DNA of 35,630 bases from Prevotella sp. (GCA_017412705.1 JAFPWS010000046.1:1-35630), one strand, 5' to 3'; counted from the stretch's first letter, positions 23,997-33,491 are shown. The notes: generated by a model not told the origin, from the letters alone. Made by a program: numbers and translations.

Positions 23997-24896
23997 ATGA
24001 AACGTATTCCATCTTCATCATCCATCATACAGGCCGCCTGTTGGTTGGCAAGTGTCCTCATGCTGTTTTCGGCTTGCAGCAAGCAAAGCGAGTTTGAATA
24101 CATTGACGAGGAAGTAGAAAACACCGACGAGAAGCCGAATGTCATCGTAACCGACGAGAACGGCAATGAAACCACGATGACGCCAGGAAGCACGATAGGC
24201 ATCTATGTGGTTGGTGAGGATGGAAACGTTACCCTGCAACAAGTAGAGGTGGACGAGAATGGTAACGCCATTCTCCCTGCCTCTAACCAGGGAACCATCA
24301 TTGCCTATACACCCTACCAAGAAGATTGGGGTGAAGATGCGCTGACATCGAATCCTGTCTTTACGGTAGAGAGCGACCAAACGACTCAGGAACGATTCAG
24401 AGCCAGTGATCTGATGATTGGCAGCACTGGCCAGTCAACACGTGCCGCTACCGACGGAAGCATGACATTCCATCACATGCTGGCAAAGGTAGCCATACAT
24501 ATTGTTGATGAGACTGGTCGTGTAAACCTGCAGGCCATCGCTGCCGAATTGCTTGGTGTAAACAATAGCGTGACGGTAGATCTGGTGCATCAGAGCGTAA
24601 GTAATATTGAAGAAGAACGGGCCAACATACCGATGCTGTCGGAGATGACTACCGACTGGCGCATCTCTTCATACGCCATCGTAGCTCCACAATATGTGGC
24701 AGAGGGTGCTGAGTTTTATGCCGTAACACTATATGGCAACCGCCAGACCTATCCTATACCCGAAGCTGTCACACTGGAAGGAGGTAAGACCTATACCATC
24801 AACATGCGTCTGACAGAGCATGGACTATTGCCTGACGGGTGGTATATCACCGACTGGGACGAACAGGAGGAACGGAATATTGATGTGAATTCGTAA
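23997..24896 (+). CDS. Divergent fimbrillin-like lipoprotein
   Basis: A 299-residue lipoprotein with lipobox FSAC (C27), 30 bases after the previous gene. The fimbrillin pattern is present but more distant: STIGIYVVGEDGNVTL, GTIIAYTPYQEDWG, SDQTTQERFRASDLMIG, MTFHHMLAKVAIHIV, and the ending GGKTYTINMRL ... YITDWDEQEE. A strongly acidic stretch follows the lipid anchor (about 30-50), as in surface-exported Bacteroidetes lipoproteins. It has no added C-terminal module. Fourth in the tandem set, and followed after 16 bases by the GH98 gene. It could be an anchor subunit for the other three, by analogy with Mfa/FimB organisation, but this is speculation. Confidence 0.78.
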   Translation: MKRIPSSSSIIQAACWLASVLMLFSACSKQSEFEYIDEEVENTDEKPNVIVTDENGNETTMTPGSTIGIYVVGEDGNVTLQQVEVDENGNAILPASNQGTIIAYTPYQEDWGEDALTSNPVFTVESDQTTQERFRASDLMIGSTGQSTRAATDGSMTFHHMLAKVAIHIVDETGRVNLQAIAAELLGVNNSVTVDLVHQSVSNIEEERANIPMLSEMTTDWRISSYAIVAPQYVAEGAEFYAVTLYGNRQTYPIPEAVTLEGGKTYTINMRLTEHGLLPDGWYITDWDEQEERNIDVNS

Positions 24897-24912
24897 TATA
24901 AAAGAGGAAGAT

Positions 24913-27900
24913 ATGAAAAAGACTATAATGATGAAGAGATTGTTGTTCTCGGTTGTGCTTTTTGCGTCGAGTGTTGTCAGCTGGGCAACGACAGATTATC
25001 TTCGCAGACCGATTTCCACATCACAACCGGCCTGGATTATCCATATAGACGTATGGAACTATGCCGATCCGCAGAAGGTGATTGACATGGTTCCTGAGGA
25101 TGTGCGTCCGTATGTCATCTTCAATATTGCCACATCGTCGAGTGACGAGAAATCGCCCAACGGCCCGAATATCTATGACTCTTGGATGAAGGTGTGTGCA
25201 CAGAATCGTGTGTGGACGATGATACAGTGTTCAAGCGGTGCCACTAACCGTATGCCTGACACCCCCAACGACCTGACGGCATACGAGAAATACTTCAAGG
25301 ACTATCCTAATTTCATCGGTTTCAACTTTGCCGAACAGTATTGGGGGTTCGACAGTGAAGGCAGCGTAACCTTTGACAACCGGCTCCAGCTTTTCGCCAA
25401 TCTGTTGTCGCTCTGTAAGACCTACGGCGGCTATCTGGCAGTCAGTTTCGCCGACTCCTATCATAATGCCAACAAGATGCCTGTTGCCTGGATGCAACGC
25501 AACGCAGACATCAATACATTCTTGAGCAGTACGCCTGAACATTTTATCTGTTTTGAAAAGTACACCCAGAAGAAGAATTTCCTTTTTAACGAGAGTCATT
25601 GCCTGGGTGCGTGGCTTAGTGGATTCGCTGGTAGCTACGGTATCCGCTTCGACAGTAGCGGATGGGTGGAGAATGGCGTGAAACCCGACATGCAAGAAGG
25701 AGATACCCAATATACAATAGGTGCTTCTGATTTCGTACGCGCTGCAGGTGCCATCCCTGTAGCAGAACACATGATGCTGACGGGTCAGACCATTATGGAT
25801 GGTCCTGAGCTGATTTGGAAGGAATGTTCTACGGAGGGAAGCACGTCGAATGTTGACGGTTATACCCGTCGCAACTGGGAGTGGAAGTCACAATGGAACG
25901 CCATTACACTCGATTGGTTTCGTAAGATTCTGGATGGCACCGTTCGCATACCATCAAAGGAAGAGGTTATGGCCCGCACCAAAGTTTGTGTAGTCAATGG
26001 TGGAAGCGGTACAAGCAACGAATCATATCGCATACCTGCCGCCCTTTACGACGGACTGTACCGCAACGAAAAGGACTACGGCGGGCTGCAAGGCCGCGAT
26101 GCCAATCACTGGCTGAATAATCGCTGGTGGATGAAGTCGACAGGTCGTTATCCCACTATACCTGATATGCTGAGCGCAGGAACGCTGACGGATATCAGTA
26201 GCTATGTTGATTCAAAAGAATCTAAAGTGAATTATCTTAATGGGCTGTTCCCAGAGGAATATACGGGCACCATCTACGCCGGAAGACACGAAAACGGATG
26301 GGTAACCTATAACCCGTTCCAATATGACGATGTGACAACTGATGGCATCCGTACCTTGTCGAAGTCAACGACAAGGGCAACCGGTAACATTCCCTTCCAA
26401 TATAACACATGTACCAGCGTTGACCTGGACTATGCACCTTATTCTCTGGGCATCATGAAGGAATATGCCAATAAGGTAACGTTCTACCTGCAGAATTATG
26501 AAGGTGGTACGGATGTCATCAAGATCAATGGAGCCAGCACAAAACCATCATATACAGCCAATGGAGGTATTATTACAGAGTCGTGGACAGACAACATCTA
26601 TACATTGACTATAGAACACAGCGGTGCTGCCGTAGAACTGTCTGTCAACTGTAGTGGCAGTGCGACAGAGAGACTGACAGGCTATACAGCGGCCACCATT
26701 GTTGAGCCAGAAAAGCCTGCTGCATATACTGGTGAACTGCAATATGAGGCAGAACTGGCCGATTATAAGAGCGTGACGATAAGAAAATCAGGATATGGTC
26801 AGGGACATGATGACTATATGGGACAAGGGTATTCTGAAATGACTTCGGCGAGCAGTGCTTTGCGTTTCCATGTGAAGATACCTGAATCGGGATATTACTT
26901 GTTTACCCTGCGCTACCAGGCTGATGCAGCGGGAAGTGTGACGCTTTCAGCTGGAGAGACTTCACAACAGATGGACATCAAGGCTGTCAGCGAGTGGCAA
27001 GAGGCGCGTTTCCCTGTCTTGCTGGAAGCTGGCGAACAGACCATAGACGTGACGAATACTGACGGTCAGAAGACATACGTGGATTGTATTAAACTGGAAA
27101 AGAAAAAAATCGCTCACTTTAAGTATAATACGGTGAATGGAGAGTATCATGTTGATTTTGCATATATGACATGTAGTGGCAACGTGACTTTTGATGCAGC
27201 AACGGGCGTAGCCAGTGTACCTGCAAAAAAATCAGGAGCCTTAACACTGCTATTGGATGCTGCAGATTTCTCGAATGCGACAAGACTCACTTTGAGTAAG
27301 ACAGGCGGTGATGTCTTTAACTATCTGACTATTACTGATGCAGACGGGAATAAAGTCAACGACGGTAACTTCTGGAGTAGCAAATACAATCTGGATTACA
27401 CGAACCATCAGTCAAAAGATACCAGCAAGAAAGTATATAAGCTGGAGTGGATAGCCAATACTCAGAATACAGAGGATCAGTCGATGACTATCACAGACAT
27501 CGTGGTGAAAGTAGATCTGGGTACAGAGGCAGGCATTATCAATGAAAGCAATGGTACACCAGCTGTTATTCCAAGTTCTGTTGAAAGTGCCGACATCACT
27601 TACACCCGCATGCTTACAAGTACGACGGAAGGTGATGTTGTCATTGAAGGTGAAAACGCAACGCTCTATACGGTTTGTCTACCATATCAGCCCGCTACGG
27701 GTAACGGATTGAAATACTATACACTTAGCGGAGTGAACGACGGTGCACTGGTGTTTACAGAGGTTAGCAGTGTAGTGGCTAATACACCTTATCTGGTGGC
27801 AGTGACAAGCGGTAGTACAAATGCTGGAAACGGCACTGCTACAGCAGTAGATTTCAATGCCGCCATTAATGATGGTACGGTTTATGACGGGTTCCAGTTG

Positions 27901-28221
27901 AAGGGTACTTTAAGAGGATTGAGCAATAGCGATGCCCAAGGATTCTACATTCTTCAACCAGGCAACGTATGGGGGAAGGTTACTTCAGATAATCTGGATG
28001 TCTATATTCCTCCATTCCGTGCCTATATAACCTCTGCCACACCCAGTAATGCGAGACTGTATTCATCTATATACAACGGGACTTCCGATATCCAACATAT
28101 ACAAACCATTGATGCTGACAGCACAGTACGTTGGTATGATTTGAATGGACGTTCTATTCCGCAACCCACCAAGAAGGGACTATATATTAGAAACGGCAAG
28201 AAAATACTGGTAAACAACTAA
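24913..28221 (+). CDS. GH98-family glycosidase, candidate endo-xylanase, with type IX sorting tail
   Basis: A 1102-residue secreted multidomain enzyme. A signal peptide (about 1-25) precedes a GH98 catalytic domain (about 26-345): QPAWIIHIDVWNYADPQKVI, VRPYVIFNIATSSSDEKSP, FIGFNFAEQYWGF with E141 a likely catalytic acid, and GPELIWKE. A GH98 C-terminal domain runs to about 610. Then come a CBM6/35-like module (about 620-735, LQYEAELADYKSVTI ... SGYYLFTLRYQA), another beta-sandwich (about 735-875), the FRAYI-ending module shared with the 5.8-kb protein, and a sorting tail WYDLNGRSIPQP ... GLYIRNGKKILVNN. GH98 contains blood-group endo-beta-galactosidases and also Bacteroides enzymes that cut decorated xylan. 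The xylan locus favours the second (inference). It lies in the fimbrillin operon. Confidence 0.85.
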   Translation: MKKTIMMKRLLFSVVLFASSVVSWATTDYLRRPISTSQPAWIIHIDVWNYADPQKVIDMVPEDVRPYVIFNIATSSSDEKSPNGPNIYDSWMKVCAQNRVWTMIQCSSGATNRMPDTPNDLTAYEKYFKDYPNFIGFNFAEQYWGFDSEGSVTFDNRLQLFANLLSLCKTYGGYLAVSFADSYHNANKMPVAWMQRNADINTFLSSTPEHFICFEKYTQKKNFLFNESHCLGAWLSGFAGSYGIRFDSSGWVENGVKPDMQEGDTQYTIGASDFVRAAGAIPVAEHMMLTGQTIMDGPELIWKECSTEGSTSNVDGYTRRNWEWKSQWNAITLDWFRKILDGTVRIPSKEEVMARTKVCVVNGGSGTSNESYRIPAALYDGLYRNEKDYGGLQGRDANHWLNNRWWMKSTGRYPTIPDMLSAGTLTDISSYVDSKESKVNYLNGLFPEEYTGTIYAGRHENGWVTYNPFQYDDVTTDGIRTLSKSTTRATGNIPFQYNTCTSVDLDYAPYSLGIMKEYANKVTFYLQNYEGGTDVIKINGASTKPSYTANGGIITESWTDNIYTLTIEHSGAAVELSVNCSGSATERLTGYTAATIVEPEKPAAYTGELQYEAELADYKSVTIRKSGYGQGHDDYMGQGYSEMTSASSALRFHVKIPESGYYLFTLRYQADAAGSVTLSAGETSQQMDIKAVSEWQEARFPVLLEAGEQTIDVTNTDGQKTYVDCIKLEKKKIAHFKYNTVNGEYHVDFAYMTCSGNVTFDAATGVASVPAKKSGALTLLLDAADFSNATRLTLSKTGGDVFNYLTITDADGNKVNDGNFWSSKYNLDYTNHQSKDTSKKVYKLEWIANTQNTEDQSMTITDIVVKVDLGTEAGIINESNGTPAVIPSSVESADITYTRMLTSTTEGDVVIEGENATLYTVCLPYQPATGNGLKYYTLSGVNDGALVFTEVSSVVANTPYLVAVTSGSTNAGNGTATAVDFNAAINDGTVYDGFQLKGTLRGLSNSDAQGFYILQPGNVWGKVTSDNLDVYIPPFRAYITSATPSNARLYSSIYNGTSDIQHIQTIDADSTVRWYDLNGRSIPQPTKKGLYIRNGKKILVNN

Positions 28222-28236
28222 TAGGAGGAAGATAAT

Positions 28237-29361
28237 ATGACAATAAAGAATAGGATCATCATATACTCTCTGATAGGGATTCTTTCTGGCTGGACCATCC
28301 AAGTAAAAGCACAGGGATTAAAAGACGTATTGGGCAAATACTTTTTGGTAGGTGCGGCCTTGAACACAGGACATGTAAGTGTATCATGCGATACTACTAT
28401 CACACGGCTTATTACGGCAAACTTCAACAGTATTGTGGCAGAAGACTGTATGAAGCCGGAAGCACTACAACCTACTGAGGGGAATTTCAAATGGCGCAAG
28501 GCTGATCGTTTAGTGAAGTTCGGCGAAGACAGGGGGATGGCTGTTATAGGCCATGTGCTGGTGTGGCACTCGCAGACGCCTGACTGGTTTTTCAAAGATG
28601 CTCTGGGGAAACCTGCTTCTAAGGAACTGCTCACTGAACGGATGCGTACACACATCCATACGGTAGCGGGGCACTTTAAGGGGCACATTAAGGGATGGGA
28701 CGTGGTGAACGAAGCCATTGAAGACGATGGCAGCTACCGACAGTCGCCCTGGTATCAGATAATCGGTCCGGAGTATATTGAACTTGCTTTTCGTTTTGCC
28801 CACGAGGCTGACACTGATGCAGAACTCTATTATAACGACTACTCCATGTCGAATCCTGCCAAACGCGAAAAGGTTTGTGAAATTGTACGAAGTCTGAAAC
28901 AGAAAGGTTTGCGCATAGATGGTATCGGAATGCAAAGTCATAACGGACTGGACTGGCCCGACATGAAAGAATATGAAACCAGTATCGATGCATTTGCCGC
29001 TTGTGGAGTGAATGTAATGATAACAGAACTTGACATGAATGTGTTGCCCAATCCTGACTCTTTTGCCGGGGCAGAGGTGTCGCAGAGTTTCGAGTACAAC
29101 CAACGTATGGATCCATACAAGAATGGACTGCCCGATGATGTGGCACAACGCATTAATGACCGTTGGTTGGAGTTTTTCAGACTATACAAACGCCATCAGC
29201 ATCAGATAAGCCGCGTCACCTTGTGGGGTGTCAGCGATGCGCAGTCGTGGATGAACGACTGGCCTATCAGTGGGCGTACGGCATTCCCTCTGCTCTTTGA
29301 TAGACAGTATCAGCCAAAATTGGTCATCAAAGATATAATCAAACTCTATCAACAAAAGTAA
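28237..29361 (+). CDS. GH10 endo-beta-1,4-xylanase
   Basis: A 374-residue retaining xylanase cutting the xylan backbone. An N-terminal hydrophobic segment (IIIYSLIGILSGW) ends at VKAQ, so it is exported; there is no lipobox. The single GH10 barrel shows GHVLVWHSQTPDWF, the acid/base E159 in WDVVNEAIED, and the nucleophile E264 in ITELDMN. HNGLDWP and a late WGVSDAQSWMNDWP block that shapes the -1 subsite are also present. Length is normal for a one-domain GH10, with no binding module. It starts 15 bases after GH98 behind a perfect AGGAGG ribosome binding site, and the transporter follows four bases after its stop codon. Confidence 0.95.
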   Translation: MTIKNRIIIYSLIGILSGWTIQVKAQGLKDVLGKYFLVGAALNTGHVSVSCDTTITRLITANFNSIVAEDCMKPEALQPTEGNFKWRKADRLVKFGEDRGMAVIGHVLVWHSQTPDWFFKDALGKPASKELLTERMRTHIHTVAGHFKGHIKGWDVVNEAIEDDGSYRQSPWYQIIGPEYIELAFRFAHEADTDAELYYNDYSMSNPAKREKVCEIVRSLKQKGLRIDGIGMQSHNGLDWPDMKEYETSIDAFAACGVNVMITELDMNVLPNPDSFAGAEVSQSFEYNQRMDPYKNGLPDDVAQRINDRWLEFFRLYKRHQHQISRVTLWGVSDAQSWMNDWPISGRTAFPLLFDRQYQPKLVIKDIIKLYQQK

Positions 29362-29365
29362 TACC

Positions 29366-30757
29366 ATGGAACAACAAAACGGATTTTACCGCCTGTCGTG
29401 GTTGCAGCGTATAGGCTTCGGCTCAGGCGATCTGGCTCAAAACCTCATCTATCAGACGATATGTATGTATCTGCTGATATTCTATACCAACGTTTACGGA
29501 CTGGAGCCTGCCCAAGCCGCATTCATGTTCCTCGTAGTACGTGTCGTGGACGTATTGTGGGACCCACTTGTCGGCACCTACGTCGACAAGCACAATCCCC
29601 GCATGGGCAAGTACCGTTCCTATCTGGTACTTGCCGGCATACCGCTGACAGGCTTTGCCGTCTTGTGTTTCTGGAATGGCTTTGCTCCTTCGCTGGTCTA
29701 TGCTTACGCTACATACGTGGGACTGTCCATGCTCTACACCTTGATTAATGTGCCCTACGGAGCACTCAATGCCTCGCTCACTCGAGATACGAACGAGATA
29801 ACCATCCTTACGTCTGTGCGCATGTTCCTGGCCAATGTGGGCGGTCTGGCTGTGGCATACGGCATCCCCAAAATCGTTTCCGCACTGTCTCCCGACGGAC
29901 AGATTCACTCACAAGCATCGGCCGGTGCATGGTTTACGACCATGGCAATTTACGCGTTGGCGGGACTCCTGCTGCTGTTCTTCTGCTTCTCTCAAAGCAA
30001 GGAGAGGGTCGTGATGGATGTCTCAGAGACGGCCAATGTGAAAGTCAGCGACCTGTGGGTGGAATTCCGTCGCAACCGTCCGCTCCGAGTGCTTGCCTTC
30101 TTCTTCGTCACGGCTTTTGCAATGATGGCGGTAGGCAATGCGGCAGGTTCATACTATATGATCTATAACATACATGGTACGAGCGACCAAATGGCAAACT
30201 TCATGGCTTTGGGGTCTATTCCGGCCTTTATCTTCATGCCGATGGTGCCTGCTATTAAAAAGGCTGTCGGCAAGCGGGGCATGTTCAACATTTTCCTGTC
30301 AGTTGCCATAGTCGGCATGGCAGCGCTCTATGCCATCTCCATGATACCGGCCCTGCACGATGAGATATGGCTAATCTATATTGCCCAGTTTGTCAAGTCT
30401 ACAGGCGTCATTGTGGCGACAGGCTATATGTGGGCATTGGTACCAGAGGTCATCTCGTATGGTGAGTACACGCACGGCAAGCGTATATCGGGCATCGTCA
30501 ATGCACTGACAGGCATCTTCTACAAGGCAGGCATGGCACTGGGTGGTGTTGTTCCAGGACTGGTGCTTGCTTACGTAGGATTCGACCAGACCAATGAGCA
30601 TGTACAGTCGGCTATGGCTGAACAGGGCATTCTCTGGCTGGTATGCATCATCCCTGCTCTCCTGTTGGCACTGGCCATGTTCATTATCTCAAAATATGAG
30701 CTGACCGACGAAGTGATTGACAACATCAACCGCGAAATAGAAGCAAGAAATAAATAA
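29366..30757 (+). CDS. GPH-family sugar:cation symporter (MFS_2)
   Basis: A 463-residue inner-membrane transporter with about 12 hydrophobic segments and a cytoplasmic start (MEQQNGFYRLSWLQRIGFGSGD). The GPH signature is clear: VVDVLWDPLVGTYVDK followed by D74-K-H-N-P-R-M-G-K-Y-R84, and NVPYGALNASLTRDTNEI. It resembles XynP/XylP-type carriers of xylosides and glucuronides and probably moves xylose oligosaccharides, or glucuronate-bearing products, from periplasm to cytoplasm. It is placed between GH10 and the cytoplasmic GH43 that would process its cargo, four bases after GH10 and seven before GH43. Substrate is inferred from context. Confidence 0.9.
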   Translation: MEQQNGFYRLSWLQRIGFGSGDLAQNLIYQTICMYLLIFYTNVYGLEPAQAAFMFLVVRVVDVLWDPLVGTYVDKHNPRMGKYRSYLVLAGIPLTGFAVLCFWNGFAPSLVYAYATYVGLSMLYTLINVPYGALNASLTRDTNEITILTSVRMFLANVGGLAVAYGIPKIVSALSPDGQIHSQASAGAWFTTMAIYALAGLLLLFFCFSQSKERVVMDVSETANVKVSDLWVEFRRNRPLRVLAFFFVTAFAMMAVGNAAGSYYMIYNIHGTSDQMANFMALGSIPAFIFMPMVPAIKKAVGKRGMFNIFLSVAIVGMAALYAISMIPALHDEIWLIYIAQFVKSTGVIVATGYMWALVPEVISYGEYTHGKRISGIVNALTGIFYKAGMALGGVVPGLVLAYVGFDQTNEHVQSAMAEQGILWLVCIIPALLLALAMFIISKYELTDEVIDNINREIEARNK

Positions 30758-30764
30758 TAAGACT

Positions 30765-31715
30765 ATGAAGGAACCGCGCTACATTTTCCCGCATGATTTT
30801 ATGGCAGACCCCTCTGCCCATGTGTTTGGCGACAAAATCTATATCTACCCGTCACACGACCGCGAGGGCGACGTGTCAGAAAACGACAATGGCGACCACT
30901 TTGACATGAAGGACTATCACTGTCTCGTGCTGGAAGACCCAGAGATGAGCATCTGTCAGGACAAGGGTGTCATCCTAAGTGTCGAGGACATTGCATGGGC
31001 AGGCCGACAATTGTGGGACAGTGACGTCGTAGAGAAGAACGGATGCTACTACATGATATTCTGTCTGAAGGACCGAAACGACATTTTCCGTATGGGTATT
31101 GCCACGAGCAACGGCCCCGAAGGCCCATTCAAGGCTGAACCAGATCCTATTAGAGGGTCCTATTCCATCGATCCCTGCCTGTTCAAGGATGATGACGGTG
31201 AAGTCTACTGTTGCTTCGGTGGTATCTGGGGTGGACAGTTACAGTGGTACAGAAACAATAAGTTGATAGAGTTTCCAATGCTCCCGAAAGGAACCGAATT
31301 GGCCATACAACCACGCATTGTCCGGATGACCGAGGATATGCTTCAGTTTGCAGAAGAACCACGCCCCATTGTCATCCTTGATGCCAACCATCTGCCGATG
31401 CAGGCCGAAAACCCGCACCACTTCTTTGAGGCATCGTGGCTGCACAAGCGTGGCGACAAATACTATTTCAGCTATTCCACTGGCGACACGCACATGATTT
31501 GCTATGCTGTGGGGGATAATCCTTACGGCCCGTTCACCTATCAGGGCGTTCTGTTAGAGCCTGTTGTCGGATGGACTTCTCATCACAGCATTTGCGAATA
31601 TCGCGGACAATGGTATTTGTTCCATCATGACAGTGCTCCTTCTGGACGAACGTGGCTCCGCAGTCTGAAAGTTAAAAGGATTGATTATGATGCAGAAGGA
31701 ATCATCATCCCATGA
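30765..31715 (+). CDS. Cytoplasmic GH43 glycosidase, probable beta-xylosidase
   Basis: A 316-residue enzyme without a signal peptide, so it acts in the cytoplasm on products delivered by the adjacent transporter. It is a single five-bladed propeller with candidate residues D15 (FMADPSAHV, catalytic base), D87 (LWDSDVVE, modulator) and E222 (HHFFEASWL, acid). The compact size, the start a few residues before the base and the intracellular location fit the xylosidase-type GH43 group (subfamily 1-like) rather than the extended arabinofuranosidase types. The 3' end overlaps the downstream sigma-factor gene by 29 bases, so the two are translationally linked. Activity on xylobiose and longer oligosaccharides is inferred. 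Confidence 0.88.
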   Translation: MKEPRYIFPHDFMADPSAHVFGDKIYIYPSHDREGDVSENDNGDHFDMKDYHCLVLEDPEMSICQDKGVILSVEDIAWAGRQLWDSDVVEKNGCYYMIFCLKDRNDIFRMGIATSNGPEGPFKAEPDPIRGSYSIDPCLFKDDDGEVYCCFGGIWGGQLQWYRNNKLIEFPMLPKGTELAIQPRIVRMTEDMLQFAEEPRPIVILDANHLPMQAENPHHFFEASWLHKRGDKYYFSYSTGDTHMICYAVGDNPYGPFTYQGVLLEPVVGWTSHHSICEYRGQWYLFHHDSAPSGRTWLRSLKVKRIDYDAEGIIIP

Positions 31716-32202
31716 ATTAATCGCCGATTATTATAGTCAGCACTTTGATGAACTCTGCGGTTATATCAGAAGGCGATTAAGGAATGACTTCTGTTCGGAG
31801 GATATTGCACAGGATGTCTTTATGAGACTCTTGGCGGCAGACAAATTGATTATCCCCGCCACGCTCCCTGCATTAGTCTATAAAACTGCGAACCATTTAC
31901 TAATTGATCGTCAACGCAGGTTTCACCACCGCTGCCAGTATGAGAAAGTGAGCAGATGGGAAAAGGATTGGAGCTATAGTGGTGAGTCAGTATATTCGAC
32001 TCAAGAAATCATCGAATGGATGGAACGCGGGATGGCTCGGCTGACAGCATCGGAAAGCCATGTCTATCGCATCCATATCTTTGACGGGATGAAAGTGAGT
32101 GATATCTGCAAGGTGACACAGATAAAATATAAGAGTGTTGAAGCCAAACTGGGAAAGGCGAGAAAGGAAATGCGGCGCTTTTTACGACCATTGGCAGTAT
32201 AA
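31687..32202 (+). CDS. ECF-type sigma-70 family factor, orphan
   Basis: A 171-residue protein resembling extracytoplasmic-function sigma factors. Region 2 is visible as FDELCGYIRRRLRNDF then EDIAQDVFMRLLA (about 20-55). Region 4 is at the C-terminus: RLTASESHVYRIHIFDGMKV, DICKVTQIKYKSVEAKLGKA (about 115-165). A TTG at 31681 is in frame, but ATG 31687 (or ATG 31690) is more likely; both lie inside the end of GH43. No anti-sigma (FecR-like) gene or TonB receptor with a signalling domain adjoins it, unlike most Bacteroidetes ECF units. It could direct part of the xylan response or an unlinked target; its promoter specificity is unknown. Confidence 0.83.
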   Translation: MMQKESSSHELIADYYSQHFDELCGYIRRRLRNDFCSEDIAQDVFMRLLAADKLIIPATLPALVYKTANHLLIDRQRRFHHRCQYEKVSRWEKDWSYSGESVYSTQEIIEWMERGMARLTASESHVYRIHIFDGMKVSDICKVTQIKYKSVEAKLGKARKEMRRFLRPLAV

Positions 32203-32236
32203 AAAGAGAGACATACAACAATTATAATCAAGCAAT

Positions 32237-33490
32237 ATGGAAAGAACTTGGAGATGGTTTGGCAAGAAAGACAAGATCACACTTGCCATGTTGAGGCAAA
32301 TCGGAGTAGAGGGTATCGTAACAGCCCTTCATGATGTGCCATTAGGTGAAGTATGGACACGTGAGAAAATACGTGACCTGCGTGAGTATATTGAGAGCTA
32401 CGGCATGCGCTGGAGCGTGGTAGAGAGTCTGCCGGTAGTTGAGACTATAAAATATGGTGGGCTTGATAGAGACCATCAGATAGAGGTCTATAAGGAGAGC
32501 CTTCGTAATCTCTCTGCTGAGGGTATACACTGCATCTGCTATAATTTCATGCCAGTGCTTGACTGGGCTCGTACAGACCTGTTCCATACTAATCCCAACG
32601 GTTCTACGAATCTGTATTTCAACTATGCCGAGTTCGCATATTTTGACATCTATATCCTTAAGCGCAAGGGCGCACGTGAGGAATGGGAGAAGTTCCAGTT
32701 CCCGGATGGATGGGGCAAAGGACGCAGCGTTATCGCTGAGTGCGAAGAACTGGCAAAGACAATGACTCCAGAGAAAGATCACAAGTTGGTGGAGAATATC
32801 GTCATCAAGACTCAGGGATTCGTAAGCGGAAACTTCAGTGAGAGTGACGAGGCTCCTGTTCAGAAGTTCCGGGAGTTCCTCGACCTATACAAGGGCATCG
32901 ACAAAGCACAACTGCGAGAGAACATGAAGTATTTCCTCGAGGCTATCATGCCTGTCTGTGAGGAGTGTAACATGAACATGTGTGTACATCCTGATGATCC
33001 CCCTATTGAGATTCTCGGCCTGCCACGCATCGTACGTACCGAGGAGGATATCCAATGGTTCCTCGATGCTGTGCCCAATAAGCATAACGGCCTTACATTC
33101 TGTGCCGGTTCTTTGAGCGCAGGTGCATATAATAATGTGGTAGAGCTGGCTAAGAAGTTCGCTTCGCGCACTCACTTTGTTCATCTGCGCTCATGCCACA
33201 TCTTCCCCAATGGCGACTTCACAGAGGCCAGCCATCTTGGCGGTCGTGCCGATCTGATTGAGCTCTGCCGAATTTTTGAGAAGGAGAACCCAGAGCTGCC
33301 CATGCGCGTTGACCACGGTATGACATTTACCGACGAGTCAGGTGGCATTATGGACGAGAGCAGTCACGGCCACAACGCAGGTTATACACTCCTTGGCCGC
33401 ATGTTCGCCCTTGGTCAGGTGCAAGGCATCCTCGCTACCGTCGACCGTGAGTTAGGAATAGAATACAAACAACCCGGATTCTTTGATTAA
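32237..33490 (+). CDS. uxuA: Mannonate dehydratase
   Basis: UxuA converts D-mannonate to 2-keto-3-deoxy-D-gluconate in the cytoplasm (EC 4.2.1.8), part of glucuronate breakdown. The 417-residue protein has the typical start MERTWRWFGKKDKITL and metal-binding blocks C249-V-H251-P-D-D (NMCVHPDDPP), the FVHLRS block with H316, and V-D359-H360-G (MRVDHGMTF). GHNAGYTLLGRMFALGQVQG precedes the C-terminus. Length is normal for the family. It starts 34 bases after the sigma-factor gene and ends one base before the uxuB start codon, so uxuA and uxuB are co-translated. Its place behind GH115 and the transporter suggests it uses glucuronate taken from xylan. Confidence 0.95.
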   Translation: MERTWRWFGKKDKITLAMLRQIGVEGIVTALHDVPLGEVWTREKIRDLREYIESYGMRWSVVESLPVVETIKYGGLDRDHQIEVYKESLRNLSAEGIHCICYNFMPVLDWARTDLFHTNPNGSTNLYFNYAEFAYFDIYILKRKGAREEWEKFQFPDGWGKGRSVIAECEELAKTMTPEKDHKLVENIVIKTQGFVSGNFSESDEAPVQKFREFLDLYKGIDKAQLRENMKYFLEAIMPVCEECNMNMCVHPDDPPIEILGLPRIVRTEEDIQWFLDAVPNKHNGLTFCAGSLSAGAYNNVVELAKKFASRTHFVHLRSCHIFPNGDFTEASHLGGRADLIELCRIFEKENPELPMRVDHGMTFTDESGGIMDESSHGHNAGYTLLGRMFALGQVQGILATVDRELGIEYKQPGFFD

Positions 33491-33491
33491 T

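Noticed and set aside
31681-31686. TTG start for the sigma factor
   Set aside because: Two ATG codons follow at 31687 and 31690 in frame; TTG would be an unusual choice.
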